A stretch of 64,000 bases of DNA from Arthrinium phaeospermum (GCA_006503535.1 QYRS01000008.1:434001-498000); one strand, 5' to 3'. Positions 13,286-25,152 are shown, counted from the first letter of the stretch. The notes: generated by a model not told the origin, from the letters alone. Translations and numbers: made by a program.

Positions 13286-13434
13286 CAGGTGATTGGATTG
13301 GGCAACTAAAGTCTTAGCGCAGGCTCGCAGGGATCTGGGATTGAGACCAAAGCTGGGGAGCCCCCTTGACGGGAGGTGGCATCTCACCACACGAATAAGC
13401 CAGCAAATTAGACGGCGGAGTTCGACTGGAACAC

Positions 13435-13940
13435 CTACGTCATTTTCGTCTTCTTGCTTACCACCTCCATCAGTTTGACGACAACCCTCAAGATATGGAC
13501 GGCAGCCAGAATGTGCAGGGCTTTCATCTCATCAGGGAGAGGGGCGCTCGCAGCTACTGTAGCGATACCGGACAACTCCCTTAACGTCAATATCTTCTTC
13601 CAATATAGGTACCAGGAGAGAGGCGAGTAAATTGGGCCATTCAGCCAGTGTTTCCACATAACCACGCGTTGCTTCCTGGGGGGATGCCAGATATGAGGTA
13701 GTTAATAGTCGCTTCGCGGTTCTGGTGTTTGTTTCTCTAGAAGGCTGAACAGTCGATGTATTTTCGGGGCTTCGAGGTTGTACCTTGGCAGAGCCCCCCA
13801 GACATGGTCCTTGGCTCTGGGATTCTGTGGTTGGTAGCGGTTGGTAGCGGCTGGTAGCGTGCGCTAAACAGAGCTGCTAGTACCGCTACAGGACTCGAGA
13901 TCCAATCCTCCAAGTCAGTTTCCTCGGGGCGCGCAACCAA
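13435..13940 (-). pseudogene. Possible coding relic split over three frames, family unknown
   Basis: Three minus-strand segments look protein-like but lie in different frames. The first opens with an ATG at 13940 and reads MVARPEETDLEDWISSP. Near a 10-bp triple repeat (13829-13858) the plausible frame changes, and a second segment with no start codon runs to a stretch reading AEWPNLLASLLVPILEEDID. It meets a third (LSGIATVAASAPLPDEM and on), which ends at the stop at 13435, around a GGG run near 13570. Frame changes at a decamer repeat and at a G run are what decay of a gene would leave. Against this, third-position GC in the middle segment is under half, unlike the expressed neighbours, and I recognise no family. 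It could be chance. Confidence 0.2.
13829..13858. repeat. Three tandem copies of a 10-bp unit
   Basis: GGTTGGTAGC, GGTTGGTAGC, GGCTGGTAGC in tandem. Because the unit is 10 bp, a change in copy number would shift any reading frame crossing it. Confidence 0.9.
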
Positions 13941-13961
13941 GGGTCGCCCCTTCTCCCGTGC

Positions 13962-13996
13962 CTAGGTACCTAGTCTTTTTTTTTTTTTTTTTTTTT
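13962..13996. repeat. CTAGGTACCTAG palindrome followed by a 21-nt T run
   Basis: A perfect 12-bp palindrome (13962-13973) is followed two bases later by 21 consecutive T (13976-13996). Partial forms of the same motif (TAGGTAC) recur in other gaps, e.g. near 23649, 23711, 38550 and 50757. Confidence 0.8.
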
Positions 13997-16420
13997 ACTT
14001 ATCGCCGCGCCCGCCAGGCACCCTGTCATGTGTGCATGGTACTCCCGTCCAGCAACCAGGCGGCTGGCAGGATGGTGTGAGTTCTAAGCTTCGAAACTAC
14101 CCTTATGTCATAACAACCCAGAAATAGGGACGAACCTGTTCATGCGTTTCAACTGGTATGCCGCCGGTCCAGTAGTCAACTGTATAGCCTCACTCTAAAA
14201 ATACTTATTTCTGGGGAGGGGAAGCCGTCAGCTTTCGTTTGTGGCCTGTGTTTTGGGTGTCTGTGTGTGCGTGTCAGGAGCCGGCGCAGGCGCAGGCAAG
14301 AGGAGACAGTGAGAGAGGGGAGGTGGCAAAAAATATTGCAAAACACTCCAATGCTGCCCAGCCTGTGTGTAAATTGATGCAGTCGACCTGGCAATTACCA
14401 GTGACGCATATGCGCATGCGCGGGTTGTCCGCTTACTGTGTGCGAGATGCGGTTTGCGACCTTCCAATTGGATTCCAGCCTAGCCGTGTTGAAACCTAGT
14501 CGAACACATCAGGAAGGACCCTGGATCTCGTGGATGCGCGCCGATATAGGAGAACCAATTATTCGATGGAATTAATTACTCTAATCAGGAGCCATGGCCC
14601 CTGCGAGCTTGGCCCTTCCAATGGGCGTCGGTGGGCCAAAAAAGAGAGCCTGCCACTTTTCAAGCTTCAGCATCCTTGCTGACATACGACGTCATTCCAG
14701 TCGGGCCACTCTGTCGTCATTGGTCGAAGCGTCTGCCCTTTCCTCCATACCGTCGTACTAAGGCAGGGATGTAGCTAATATCAAAGCCATCGTGTTGTTG
14801 TTGCTCCGTATTGCATCTGATTACTGTTTCATCATGAGCAATGCAGTCCTACGGATACATATTTATTGATTGTTCGTTGTTTTTAATTACATATGTGAAG
14901 TTTCGTGATTCGGGCAGAAAACGCAGCGGGTGGGTTTCCGTCGTGTTCGTAGATGGGTCGCTGACAAGCTGAATGCCTGATAGATCTGAGAGACGTGATG
15001 ACAGTATGCTGTATCGCGAACTGCACCGTATACGATTGGTTCAATGAACCTACTCCGTACTCCGTACATGCCCTGGCTAGAATAGCTAGATCAGCCCCGT
15101 AGTTTACTTTACATCCACAGTACCGTACGGTTGGGCTCCGACCAAAACTCACCTCTCCGCCCCGCTAGTTATTGGTATGTACTTACATACCTCTTGACAT
15201 CAGTAAATAGACCCTCACTTAGCAGTAGGTAGTAGCTACATGTACATACTTATTGCAATAGTTAGCATGGATGGGAGGAAGTCCTACGGTATCATGAGTA
15301 GCAGAAATCGCCCCCGGAACTGGCCCGTCTCGCCGTCTGGTGTCTCTCGTCTGATGCCACCACAAACTAACGAGGCTCGTCGGCCGGTGATGCCTTTGTA
15401 CGTAGCAGGGCTTGGGTCTTGTTCGCTTACCTGAACGCCGCCCCAATGAGATGCAGTTGGATAACAGGGAGGAATGCAGCGTTCTCTCCACACATTGTGA
15501 CCTGCTTACAGTAGTATGTGGTTGCCCTACTTATTCTACAAATGTACATGCTGATATAGAGCTTATCGAATGGGGTTTCCTATTCTTGACCAGTCGGAAC
15601 GTCCCAAAAAAACAAAAGCACCGTGTCACCCAAAACATGAGAAAAAGAATGGGTTCTTTTAAGTGGACGTCTGGGAGAGGAATCCCAACCCCAATCGCAT
15701 TCAAGTAGGTTGCGTGTGACACCGACGCGGCGTTGCGGCCCTTCCAATTAGGTTGTTCGGAGCGCCCAGTGAAAGGAGAGGCTGCTGCCCAGAGGTCAAA
15801 AAGCCTCCCGAGTCCGGCTTGTTCCACCCCGTCCCATTGGCTGGGTGCGCCAGTGCTGGGCGGGGAATGGCCCGAGTAGAGGGGGCTGCCCTTCCATCGC
15901 GGGCTTTTTTTTTTCTTCTCTCTCTCTTTAGGTCACTCCCAGCGGCATGAATGTACCTCGCTCTTCCCTGCCCTGGCCACCGCCGTTTTGATATGGCTGA
16001 ATCCATATGGGTTCGTTACCGGCGGGCGCTGTCTTTCCTCGTACCCCTTTGGGCCAAATCATCTTTCGTCTTTTTTTCGCTGCTGCTGGACGTTGCTACC
16101 GTTCTGTCATCTAATGCGCGAGGCCTTGTCCAGTGGAGTTGCCTCTCATCTCATGTAATGCGACCACACGAGCTGCCACTGGATCTAATGACCGCCCCCG
16201 TTTAAGTGTCAGCACAGAAGCGAATCCCTGGAGATGAAGGGTTCGCGCGTTTTTCTTTCTCTTCTTGCTTGCTTTCACGATAATCGTTTCTTTTCATTGT
16301 GCTCCATGTTGGCTTGTGGTGGCAATGGCGCAAAAATAGGAACACGAATTCCGAACAATAGAAAACACCATGTGTTTGTTAGCCGCAAGCCGTCTGTCTA
16401 CAGCCCCTCTCGGTGACTGG

Positions 16421-16636
16421 TATCCCCTTGAGTGCGAAAGCGCTGCTTGCCGTACAATACTTTTAAAAAATGATCAACAAGACCGTGCGTACCTGAGCAG
16501 GGTCTTCTTGACCAATCACACACAGCCCCGAGTGGGATGTACGTTTTAAACGTCACCCCGATCGTACTAAAATATCCCTGGTCCGTACAGTACTCTTTTT
16601 TTGGTGACAAGCAGCGCTTTCGCACTCAAGGGGATA
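16421..16636. mobile_element. Probable MITE: 216 bp with perfect 29-bp inverted ends (TA plus 27-bp TIR)
   Basis: Bases 16421-16449 are the exact reverse complement of 16608-16636. The arms begin TATCCCCTTGAG. If the outer TA on each side is the target-site duplication, the element is 212 bp with 27-bp terminal inverted repeats beginning TCCCC. TA duplication, small size and lack of coding capacity fit non-autonomous Tc1/mariner-type elements, such as Fusarium mimps or Stowaway-like MITEs. As I remember the mimp terminus (starting CAGTGGG), it is different, so this would be another family. The 158-bp interior contains an ACGTTT-T-AAACGT hairpin and a short AAGACC/GGTCTT pair. No second copy was noticed in the window. 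Confidence 0.7.
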
Positions 16637-19053
16637 GCCGTACGTATAGCTGTGTACGCGTGCCATGGGGAACGGGAGTAAGAGTCCAAAGAAGGTAAAG
16701 ATCGCGCCTCGTCACCATTGTATAGTCGTTTAAGCATCATCAGCAAGTGTAGGCATGTAAGTATGTAGTTGTCGTCGCAGCACATGCAGGCTTGGCGGCC
16801 ATTCTCCCATTTGCGATCTGCGACGTTTAGCCATCCATGGCGGGGCAACCCCCCTACCCCCCCGGTTGCGACAGCCATCTGCGGTTGTCGGTTGAGCGAG
16901 AGAGGAAGGCACCAAACATCGGAATTTGCATGTGCGTCTCTCCCTTCAATGGAAAATGGGGTTTGCGATGGTGGACCGTTTCCCTATTTTCATGCGAATT
17001 AGTAGGGACTAGACGGGGATTCCGTTTGGGTTGGATGGGTGAATGGGACGGTACATTCATTGGCAGCAGCACCCTGATGGGCAAACCGCCCATGGTTCGG
17101 CTGTCGTTCAATCAATTCAGCCAGACTTCCCCCATGACAGGAAGCGTCGTAATCGACCCAGACTTGAAACACGCTCAGCATGGCGTGCTGTCACTGCATC
17201 CCGTTTTCTGGTCTCCGCACGCTGATCGGTCCTAAACGGGGCGGGGAGAGGTGGCCGACGACTGCAGGTGTACCTCACCTCTCTGTGTGTGTCTGTCTAC
17301 ACTTGCACATGGTGTGGATAGTAAGGTACGGAGTAATACCTACCTCCATTTGCCTACCCTAGCTGGGCATGCCACCGAAAGCAATCTAACCGACAGTATG
17401 TCTACCTATGGAGGACAATAAGTCATGTTGCTTGTAAACATTTTGAGAAATACCAATCGGTATCACCTAATCATATAGTATAGTACGGAGTAGGTAATAG
17501 AAAAACCACTTTAAATACTTTGGATAGAAAGATACATCCATTACTCACGCTCCCTGCTGGCACTAAAACGGAACCGTCGACCCCCAAGCAAGCTTGGCCT
17601 TTTTGGCAGTTGATGGTTGGCTCGCCCACTGGCCTGTCCGGAGCTGTGTGAGTATGTACAGTAGTAGTAGTCTCCAGGTCTCGTAGTGCTAGGGTGAAGT
17701 AGGGTGAAGCTCGGTAACGGTGTTATCCGTTTTCCACCCCCGTTTTTCTCTTCTGGTATCCGCTGCAGCCTGCATGTAACATCCGCCGCGTGTCTGCGCA
17801 GCTCGTGATACTCTTAGCTAGTTACTGGATACGTTGGTGTAGCAATTGGGGAGAAAAGGTCAACGAGTGAGGGTTTGAAGTCGTCGTTTTTCTTTCACGA
17901 CTAGCACGGCTTGGCCTGAACTCCGCTACTAACAAGTGCGGCGGCAGGTAGGGATGCCGCGCCGATCCCATGTACGGATATCGCACAGGCTTTTGTCCAC
18001 TCACAGCCTCCGGCGGGCTGTTTCTGTCGCTTCGCGGGCGGGCCACGGACACAATATCCCCTTTGGGACCTCCGCGCCAAAGTCAAAGTCTTCTCCTATA
18101 CACGGCGGCATCGCATCGCTTAGTGATATCACGAGGGACTTGTAGACGATCGTCGAGGTTGATTGTTGCATGTAAATGGTTCCATTGGATTAGATAGATT
18201 ACAGGGCAGTAGCGAGTGTAAGTTTCTTCATCATGCGACGCCGTCTCTGGCGTCGGTGATCAGAAGTGCTCTGCCATAGGGGGGTATATGCATAGCATGG
18301 TGTGTAATAGTACAGGTCGTATCTCCTCTCCGCATGTCTTTTCCCATCGTGAAAATCTTCTGCTGGTAACCCAGCGACAATGCCTCTCGCTCGATGATGT
18401 CCCCCCCAAGTTGTAACGAATGCATCAGTAGTTGAATCCCCCTCCCACAAGCGCCTCCGCCGCTGTAAGTCTTGCCGTGCCGGTACTCCCCCAATAAATA
18501 TCATCCCTAAACGCCGGTTTTGAGGGTATCTCAGAAAGACACATGGTCCTCGTAAATGTAAACCAGAAATCCCAGATGTGTGGCCAGACATCTTCCGGCC
18601 ATAAGCGACAGACGCGAAATGTAATAATAACACAAAGAGTCTCCAGAGACAAGCCAGTATACATCTATAAGGCCCACCCCCCTTGACTCCCAAAACCCCG
18701 TGAAACCGCTTCTCGGTATAGAACGTCGGAATATCGAAATGTATCGCCTGATGATCGCGTCGCGCAAGGAATTCCGTGGTTGCTTTTTGCTTTTTGCCTC
18801 ATCCTCGGGCATGAAGTGAAGACGTCCGGGGCCATTCGCTTCTTCCTTCCTCCTCCTCTTTCTCTCTTCTCTCCTGGCCCCACCCAAAAAATAAACGGTC
18901 ATAACAACCGGCAAACTCTAAGCCAATTGGATATGAATGACAGGGGTATCAATATCGGTATCAATGCTGTAAAGAAACCAAACCAAACATCACATGGGAT
19001 GGTGCGAAAGCCAGCCCATGAAAAAAAAGGAAGGTTGTTGTGCGTGTTGTTGT

Positions 19054-20330
19054 TTAGTCCGAATCGTGATGATCTTCCGACCCAGCATCAGATTTCGCAT
19101 CGCCCTTGTGCACCTTTCGATGGCGTCGCAAGTTTGATACAACTGAGAAATGCCTTCCGCATCCTTCGACTTCGCAGCAGAAAGCTATATCCATCCGTCT
19201 CGTTAGTTATGGCTACATACATCAGAATTGGTGGAATTCGACGTACGCTTTTCGCCAGTATGGCTATACATGTGTGTTTGGAGCGAGCTGGGCCGGGTGA
19301 AACGCTTGTCGCAAACCTTGCACTTGTGCTTTTTTTGTGTGCTGGAGGAGACCTTGGAGCTGAACTGGCCCATCATCGACTGGGGTGCTGGCGGAGGCTG
19401 GGTCATCAGGTTAGGTCGAGGTAACGTCCGCGACGTTACTGACTCGATGTCGGAACCAGCGGTCGAATAGTCGCTCACCGATGAATCGATAGACCCAGCG
19501 TAGTAGCTGTTGTTGCTGTAGTTGCTGGCCGAAGATATCGAGGAGCTGGTGGAGTGGGTGGAGGGGAAGCCATAGGAGTCCGTGGATCCGCGGCCCCGGT
19601 TGGCGGGAGGGTAGATGGCTCTAGGTGTCTCTTGGCTCATGGCGAGCATGCCCTGTCCAGCATCCAGAGCGTCCGCAAAACTTCGGCGGTCATCCTGCTG
19701 CATTCCTCTGTGGTCAAAGTCAACTAAAGAGTTCCGGTGAGAGCGGCACGCGTCGTCAGGGCCGAGGTCCGACGTGGAGATTGAGGGTACTGACGATTGT
19801 GAATACCTTCGGGTGTCAGATTCCGGTGCCAGGGCAAAGGTTGACCGTATCGGCGCAGGCGCGTAACCCGAGATCCCGCCATCATAGGGGCTCGGCGACG
19901 CGGCATATGTGGCATGGACGGGAGAGGCCGAGGTGGCGGTGGCGTACGAGGGCTCGCCATACGCAGCAGACGTTGTCTGCATTCGGTTGAGGCTTAGAAG
20001 ATCTTGGGGCATATTGAGTAAGTCCTGTTGTCCATAGACGTCCGCCATGAGAGTGCTGCTACCTGCTGATGATGCCGTCACCGGGATGCTCCCGTAGGGA
20101 GCCATCGACGAACTGGTATTCGGGTTGGGCCTCGCAGCATGCTGCTTCGAGAGGCTGTCGAGTCCACCCAGGCTGTGTAGGCCTTGGGTGTACATTCCCT
20201 GGCCGCCATGCTGAGGCGGCGAGGCCGAAGCCCAAGGGTTGGTGAAGTGCGGGGGGTTCGAGTATGAAGACATGTGGTCGAAGTTGAGAGCAGCACCAAA
20301 TCGTTGTTGATTGTCAAGTGTCATAGTCAT
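19054..20330 (-). CDS. flbC: C2H2 zinc-finger conidiation regulator of the FlbC type
   Basis: Nuclear transcription factor; in Aspergillus, FlbC is one of the upstream activators of asexual development (family knowledge). Exon 1 is 20330-19247, a 62-nt intron (19246-19185, GTACGT..ATAG with CTAAC branch point) follows, and exon 2 is 19184-19054: 1215 nt, 404 aa. Residues 1-330 are Ser/Pro/Gln/Tyr-rich and disordered. Two adjacent C2H2 fingers close the protein. Finger 1 (about 335-357) contains CKVCDKRFTRPSSLQTHMYSH, with C-x2-C and H-x3-H spacing. Finger 2 (about 363-387) contains CEVEGCGRHFSVVSNLRRH, with C-x4-C. The canonical TGEKP linker is interrupted by the intron; without splicing, finger 2 would be lost. 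A short acidic tail (SEDHHDSD) ends the protein. The gene sits alone between gaps of 10 and 12 kb, consistent with a heavily regulated developmental gene. The FlbC assignment rests on remembered finger sequence. Confidence 0.85.
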
Positions 20331-22262
20331 CTTTGACCGGACTGGCGATACAGCAACAACAACAACGCAAGTCGGAAGAGGTAGGTGCTATCCCACGCCC
20401 GTATGATCCGACTATAACGACGACAGACAAGAGAGTTTCCAACGTAAAAAGTATATGATCAGCCGCGGGCGTCCCAAGGGCGATTGTATAAAAAGAATAA
20501 TCGTATCACCCTGCCGAAAAAGTGTGACTTGTCTTTCAAGATCCGGTGAAGGAGATCCCTCTACCAAGTCGTGGAGGCGGGATCAGCGAGCCTTAAGTGT
20601 GTTTGGCAGGAGTCTGAAGACGCATGGGGGCAGGGGGCCTTGGATGGTTGGACGAGCAAAAGGTACAAGCCAGATGCTAGTCGGTACTTGGAAGTGTTCC
20701 CCCCAAATTCGCTGAAGCTTAATATTGCTTTCCAGTCAGCGGGACATGTGGAGACGCTCCTAGGCGTGTGGTGTCCAGTGACGACGTGGAACAGGTGTGA
20801 TCGACAACACAATGTCCCGTCTTAAAGGAGGCCGAGGTTACTAGGTCGCGCGGTACTAGGAGGGTAGTCCTGTGTTCAAGAGATCGAACCAGGGCTGAAA
20901 TATGGGCAAAGATGGTGTCCAATTTGACGGCAGCCGTTTGGGACCTCGACTGGTCATGAGCATGTGGAGCTCCTGTGGCTCGTTTCAAGACCGAAGAGTC
21001 AAAGATCAGCAGTGGTCACAGATCTGGGGGAGATAAGTCGAACAATGGCCGAGACTAGAAGGATGAAGACTGCGTAATGTTGGTAGTAGATCCCAAAGTC
21101 CACAAATCGGCCGTGGTGTGTGCTCTGGGGGGGGGACGTCGTGGTATCCCGAGATGGTCTTGTATATGTATGTTGTTGGCCCGTCTGGGTGCTTGGGATG
21201 GGTGATGTGTATAGTGTTGACGATAGGGAGGAAAGGAGAGGAGAAGCAGGCTTTCTACATATATTCCGCCGCCAGCCAGCTAAGCTATGCGTGAGTGAGC
21301 CATGAAAGTGCCCCTACGTAACTGGGAGCCCGTCCTGTAGGCTAAGCTCGCCCACGAAAGAGGCAATGAGCAGGGGCCAGAGTGAGTACCGACCAGGTCG
21401 AAAAAAAGTTGGGTATCAGGGTCTTTCTAACCCGAAGCGTCGATATCTGAGCCAGTAGGAGAGCGAGAGCCAGCAACGCGGCAAGGATGGTGGGCGTGCT
21501 AGAGGTGGGAGGAAAAAAGCAGTGTTGATATTACTGTATACGGCAAAGCGACGGATATCCTGGTATATAGTGCGTACAAGCAGCCTCAAACACTGTGCTG
21601 CTGTGACCAGGCGGCCTAGCGCGACGAGGAGGAGGAGAAAAAGTGAACGGTGGGCTACGACTAGGGTGACGACTGGATAAGTCGAGGTAAGAGGTAGGGA
21701 TGTAAGGCTATGTACGGTTGATGCCCCTGCCGTTCAACGCACCCAAACCGCATCAGAAAGTGCTAAAGTGGAGCGCATAGGGGTTCTCTTTTGTTGTTTT
21801 TCGAGGTCTTCCGATACACGCACGCACGCACGCCCGCACGCAACGCACATACACTCGTACCCAAGTAGAGAGAAAGCTGATAGAGATGGAGACAGAGAGG
21901 AGAAGGAGGAGAAGAAGGAGTTGATGGGTACGTAGTCGTAGAGTATGTACTTACAAGTAGGTAAAGAACGAGGGGAGACTAGCCTATCTGGGATCCTCAG
22001 ATAGCTTTGACTGGGATGAGAATTCAAGTACCTACTGGTCTGGTCGTATTGTCAAGTTGTAAGAGCAGTACATACTCCTACCTGCGGTTTGTCTCTTCCA
22101 GGGCCTTTTGCTTTTTAGTCGACGCCACTGATGCGGGAGTCGAAGCTGGCAAAAGACGCCTCCCCATGCAGGGTCTGAAAAGGCACGGAACACAATTGTT
22201 TCTTGCGACGGGTGCACACTCTATCAGCGTCCTAGCAACGACAAAGTACTCCCGGCGCCAAA

Positions 22263-22267
<5 letters not shown>

Positions 22268-22295
<28 letters not shown>
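22268..22295 (+). repeat. 28-nt poly(A) run
   Basis: An uninterrupted run of 28 A. It could be a slippage-grown homopolymer or an old retroposition tail. I see no target duplication or coding body that would decide. Confidence 0.9.
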
Positions 22296-22298
<3 letters not shown>

Positions 22299-22872
22299 GA
22301 CCAAGGGGAGGGGGAAGAAAAAGGAAACCGAAAAAGAGTTCAATGGCTGCAACGTTGTGCCTAGCTTCGGCGGTATCTTTACTACCCGACTACTGGTACG
22401 ACACAGCGCCTTCCACTTACACGTCTTCTCAATTCTTCTTCTTCTTCTTCTTCCCAGAAACCAGTATACAGTGCAAGAGCCATTGATGAATCCCACTTGG
22501 TCTACCGTTTTGGCCAACGCTCCATTTCATTTGGCCTTACCCATTCCCTTCAACCGACCTCGCGCTGCCTGGTTGGCTGTGTGGGCGCTGTATGTACAAC
22601 TAATCTTTTTTTCCTCAAGCCCAAACCCGACTGGGGCTCTTTTTCCTAAACTCGAGGAAACAGAATACATAACATACGTCAGTGGGTGGTACGCAAATTA
22701 GGAAGAAACAGACTCTGCGTATTGCGGTAGTGGCAACATCCCGGAAAGCCCGTATCCCTGTCCGGTACGCGACTGCAAGTGGGCTGCATGGATGAAGCGC
22801 ATAAGCAAGTACCGGTACCTTTTGTTTTTTTCCCTTGCATCAATATCACTCACTCACCAGACGAAGAAAAAA

Positions 22873-22893
22873 ACACACACACACACACACACA
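22873..22893. repeat. (CA)n microsatellite
   Basis: About ten perfect AC dinucleotides after an A-rich run; a GGAT tetranucleotide repeat follows near 22920-22935. Confidence 0.9.
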
Positions 22894-24389
22894 GTCTTGC
22901 CGGCACGGTATGTGGTTATGGATGGATGGATGGATGTCTGCACGCACACATCGTCACCTTTTCTTTCTTTGATTACTACCACCGCTGTCGTCGGCCTCAC
23001 CGCACACGATGTCCACGATGGAGCCCCAAGATCAATCTTGTCAGTGCAGCCGGCAGTTGTCTGCTAGCCTCTGGAGATTGTTTAATCAAATCAAGAAGCA
23101 TGCAGACCATGGAGTAGAGATGCCATATCACATCATTTACCCACCCAGCATCAGCATATACACGTCGCAGAGAAGTGCAATTTTGGCCGAGTTGCATGTA
23201 TGACGAGGTCGGCCCCAGCCAAGCCAGACAATAAGTCAGACGTGGTTGGAGCGTCCTGGGAAGGAGTCATGCACTCGCTGCTTTGACCACGTTGTTGTAT
23301 CTCGCAAAAGGGCTGACTGACGTAGTTTCATTAGACAGCTGTGCGGGCAGATGGCACTCTTGCTGGCAGTCATCAATGCTGCCTGCCAGGCAAGCGGTGC
23401 TGGTGGCGCGTGTAATGAAGGGCCGAATATATTGATAGCCTTTCCTCGCAATGCCTCGCGGATGTTTGAAGCTGCGCCGTCTCATAGGCGCTGACTGTCT
23501 TGGACCCCTGACAATCATATAACTCAATCCCCAAGCTGTATCAGAGGCGGCGACGACACGCAAGGTTCATTCGGGTGGGTAAACTCGAATATGGCATGTC
23601 TGTTTTCCTCCCGCCTGTCGCATTTATCATATTATGCCTTCTATGCTCTAGGTACAAGTAGAGGGCGTCGAAGGAGGACGGGCTGCTTTCTACGGTGTGA
23701 CTGACTATCTAGGTACTAATACCACAGGATTGGGGGTCTTGGCAGGAATGCAAGTCGACGTTCGTCATTGCGTCCTGAGATGACCCGGTCTGGGTGAGGA
23801 AAAAGAGCGTGAATGGTGAATGGGCAAAAGGCAGGAGAAGCGAGAGGTACGGTACGGCAAGGGTGTGCTGGAGATGGTGGGTGTGGCGCCTCTTAGCGCG
23901 AAGCTTCGGGTTCTGCTGTCTCGACTTGGTGACGGGAATAAGAGGGTTTGGGATGATATTTCGTGGGGCGAGGATGGCGCTAGATATGCCATATGACAGC
24001 ATAGCTCCACCCGGAAGCCCTGTCTGCCCCATCTCTCTGCCCCCCCTGGACCAATCAGCCTCCAGGCGTATCCATCTCGACGGGGGGGTTGACAGAGGAT
24101 TCCTGAAGTACCAGTGGTGAATTTTCGAGGTTTGGGGGGCACCAGAGGACCCTGATCCTCTCTGCCCCTACCACCCACCTAGCAGGACGCACTAGCCCGC
24201 TGAAGCCCTGTACTGTGCGTGCATACTGTACTGCTCGCTGCAGGTAGGTATCGACTGGGCTTGACGGGAGATATCGAAGCAGGATAGTTCCAAATGTATG
24301 TAATGGAAATGCTTCGGGGGGGCACACAATGCTCGATGCGATTGGAAATTGCGGATTTCTCTCACCCGTCCGCGCGCTCCAACCCTTGT

Positions 24390-24410
24390 CTCACTCACTC
24401 ACTCACTCAC
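24390..24410. repeat. (CTCA)5 microsatellite
   Basis: Five tandem CTCA units in intergenic DNA. Confidence 0.9.
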
Positions 24411-25133
24411 TGCCTCCCTCAGACCTCAGGGCAGTCAGTACGTCTCTATCTCTCTCCCCCTGCTCCCTCTCTGGGCCCTGGCTGCGCATACATGTACCCA
24501 CCGTATCCCAATAGCAACCCTCTTGCTATTGGAAAGGGTTCAGTCACTCAATTCATTCAGTCTCAGCTCATCGTTGTTCATGAGATGCGAAAAAGGTTAA
24601 ACTCATCACTACTCTCCCACATGCAGGAAAAGGCCCACTTTCTAATATCAACAAGGTGAACACGGACTCTCATGAGATTACCTGTCTAGCAACCAACTCC
24701 AGCAGAACCTGGCAGCGTGGTGCTACAAGTAGCTTACAGCAGTCCAGTACTGGCAGACTCGTGTGTGTGTGTGCATGTGTACATGTACCACCTCACGAGC
24801 CTTCAACTAACTTAGCGCCTCCCGCGCCTCTTCAACGCCTTGTAAAACACGGTGAAGTCAACGGCGTTTCCCACGTCTTTTAAGCTTGTTCCCAAGAGGC
24901 CAGCCATGGCGCGGGTCGGACAAACCCTCGGTCGATATTAAGCAGGCAGGAATCTCAGTAGTTGCACGCCACTCGACTCGGCATGCCATTAGGCGCTTGC
25001 TATTCTGATGGTAGTGTACTTTGCGTGCTGCGAATTACCTATCATATCGGGATCTGGAAATCCCCCTTCCTGGTCAGATGGCATTTCCCCAATTGAGGTA
25101 CGGCCTTTGCCCGACCTGCCAGCCTGCGCTGTT

Positions 25134-25152
25134 TGTGTGTGTGTGTGTGTGT
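25134..25152. repeat. (GT)n microsatellite
   Basis: About nine GT dinucleotides in intergenic DNA. Confidence 0.9.

Larger units (their letters stand above)
12283..17492. repeat. Cluster of TACGGAGTA/TACTCCGTA motifs
   Basis: Exact copies of the nonamer TACTCCGTA or its complement lie at 12283-12291, 15051-15059 overlapping 15058-15066, 17327-17335 and 17484-17492. All five are intergenic, within 5.2 kb; about 0.5 copy would be expected by chance in the whole 64 kb if bases were equal. A one-mismatch copy lies near 28823. The function is unknown; I recall related motifs being frequent in intergenic DNA of other filamentous ascomycetes. Confidence 0.7.
8700..19053. other. Gene-poor convergent intergenic region (10.35 kb)
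   Basis: Between the 3' ends of HSH155 (plus) and flbC (minus). No recognisable protein gene was found. The longest open frames (10655-11320 plus and 10352-11005 minus, about 220 codons each) overlap on opposite strands and have low-complexity, non-family-like translations. The region holds homopolymer runs, short tandem repeats, several TACGGAGTA motifs, a probable MITE at 16421-16636 and a doubtful coding relic at 13435-13940, each listed separately. No tRNA with a convincing A/B-box pair was seen. It may include a long 3' UTR of flbC or unannotated non-coding transcripts. Confidence 0.65.

Noticed and set aside
19203..20330. FlbC as a single-exon 375-aa one-finger protein
   Set aside because: Reading through the 62-nt intron loses the second zinc finger and the TGEKP linker; the spliced form restores both in frame.
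22268..22295. Retroposed element ending in the A28 run
   Set aside because: No coding body and no target duplication flank the run; simple slippage is sufficient.
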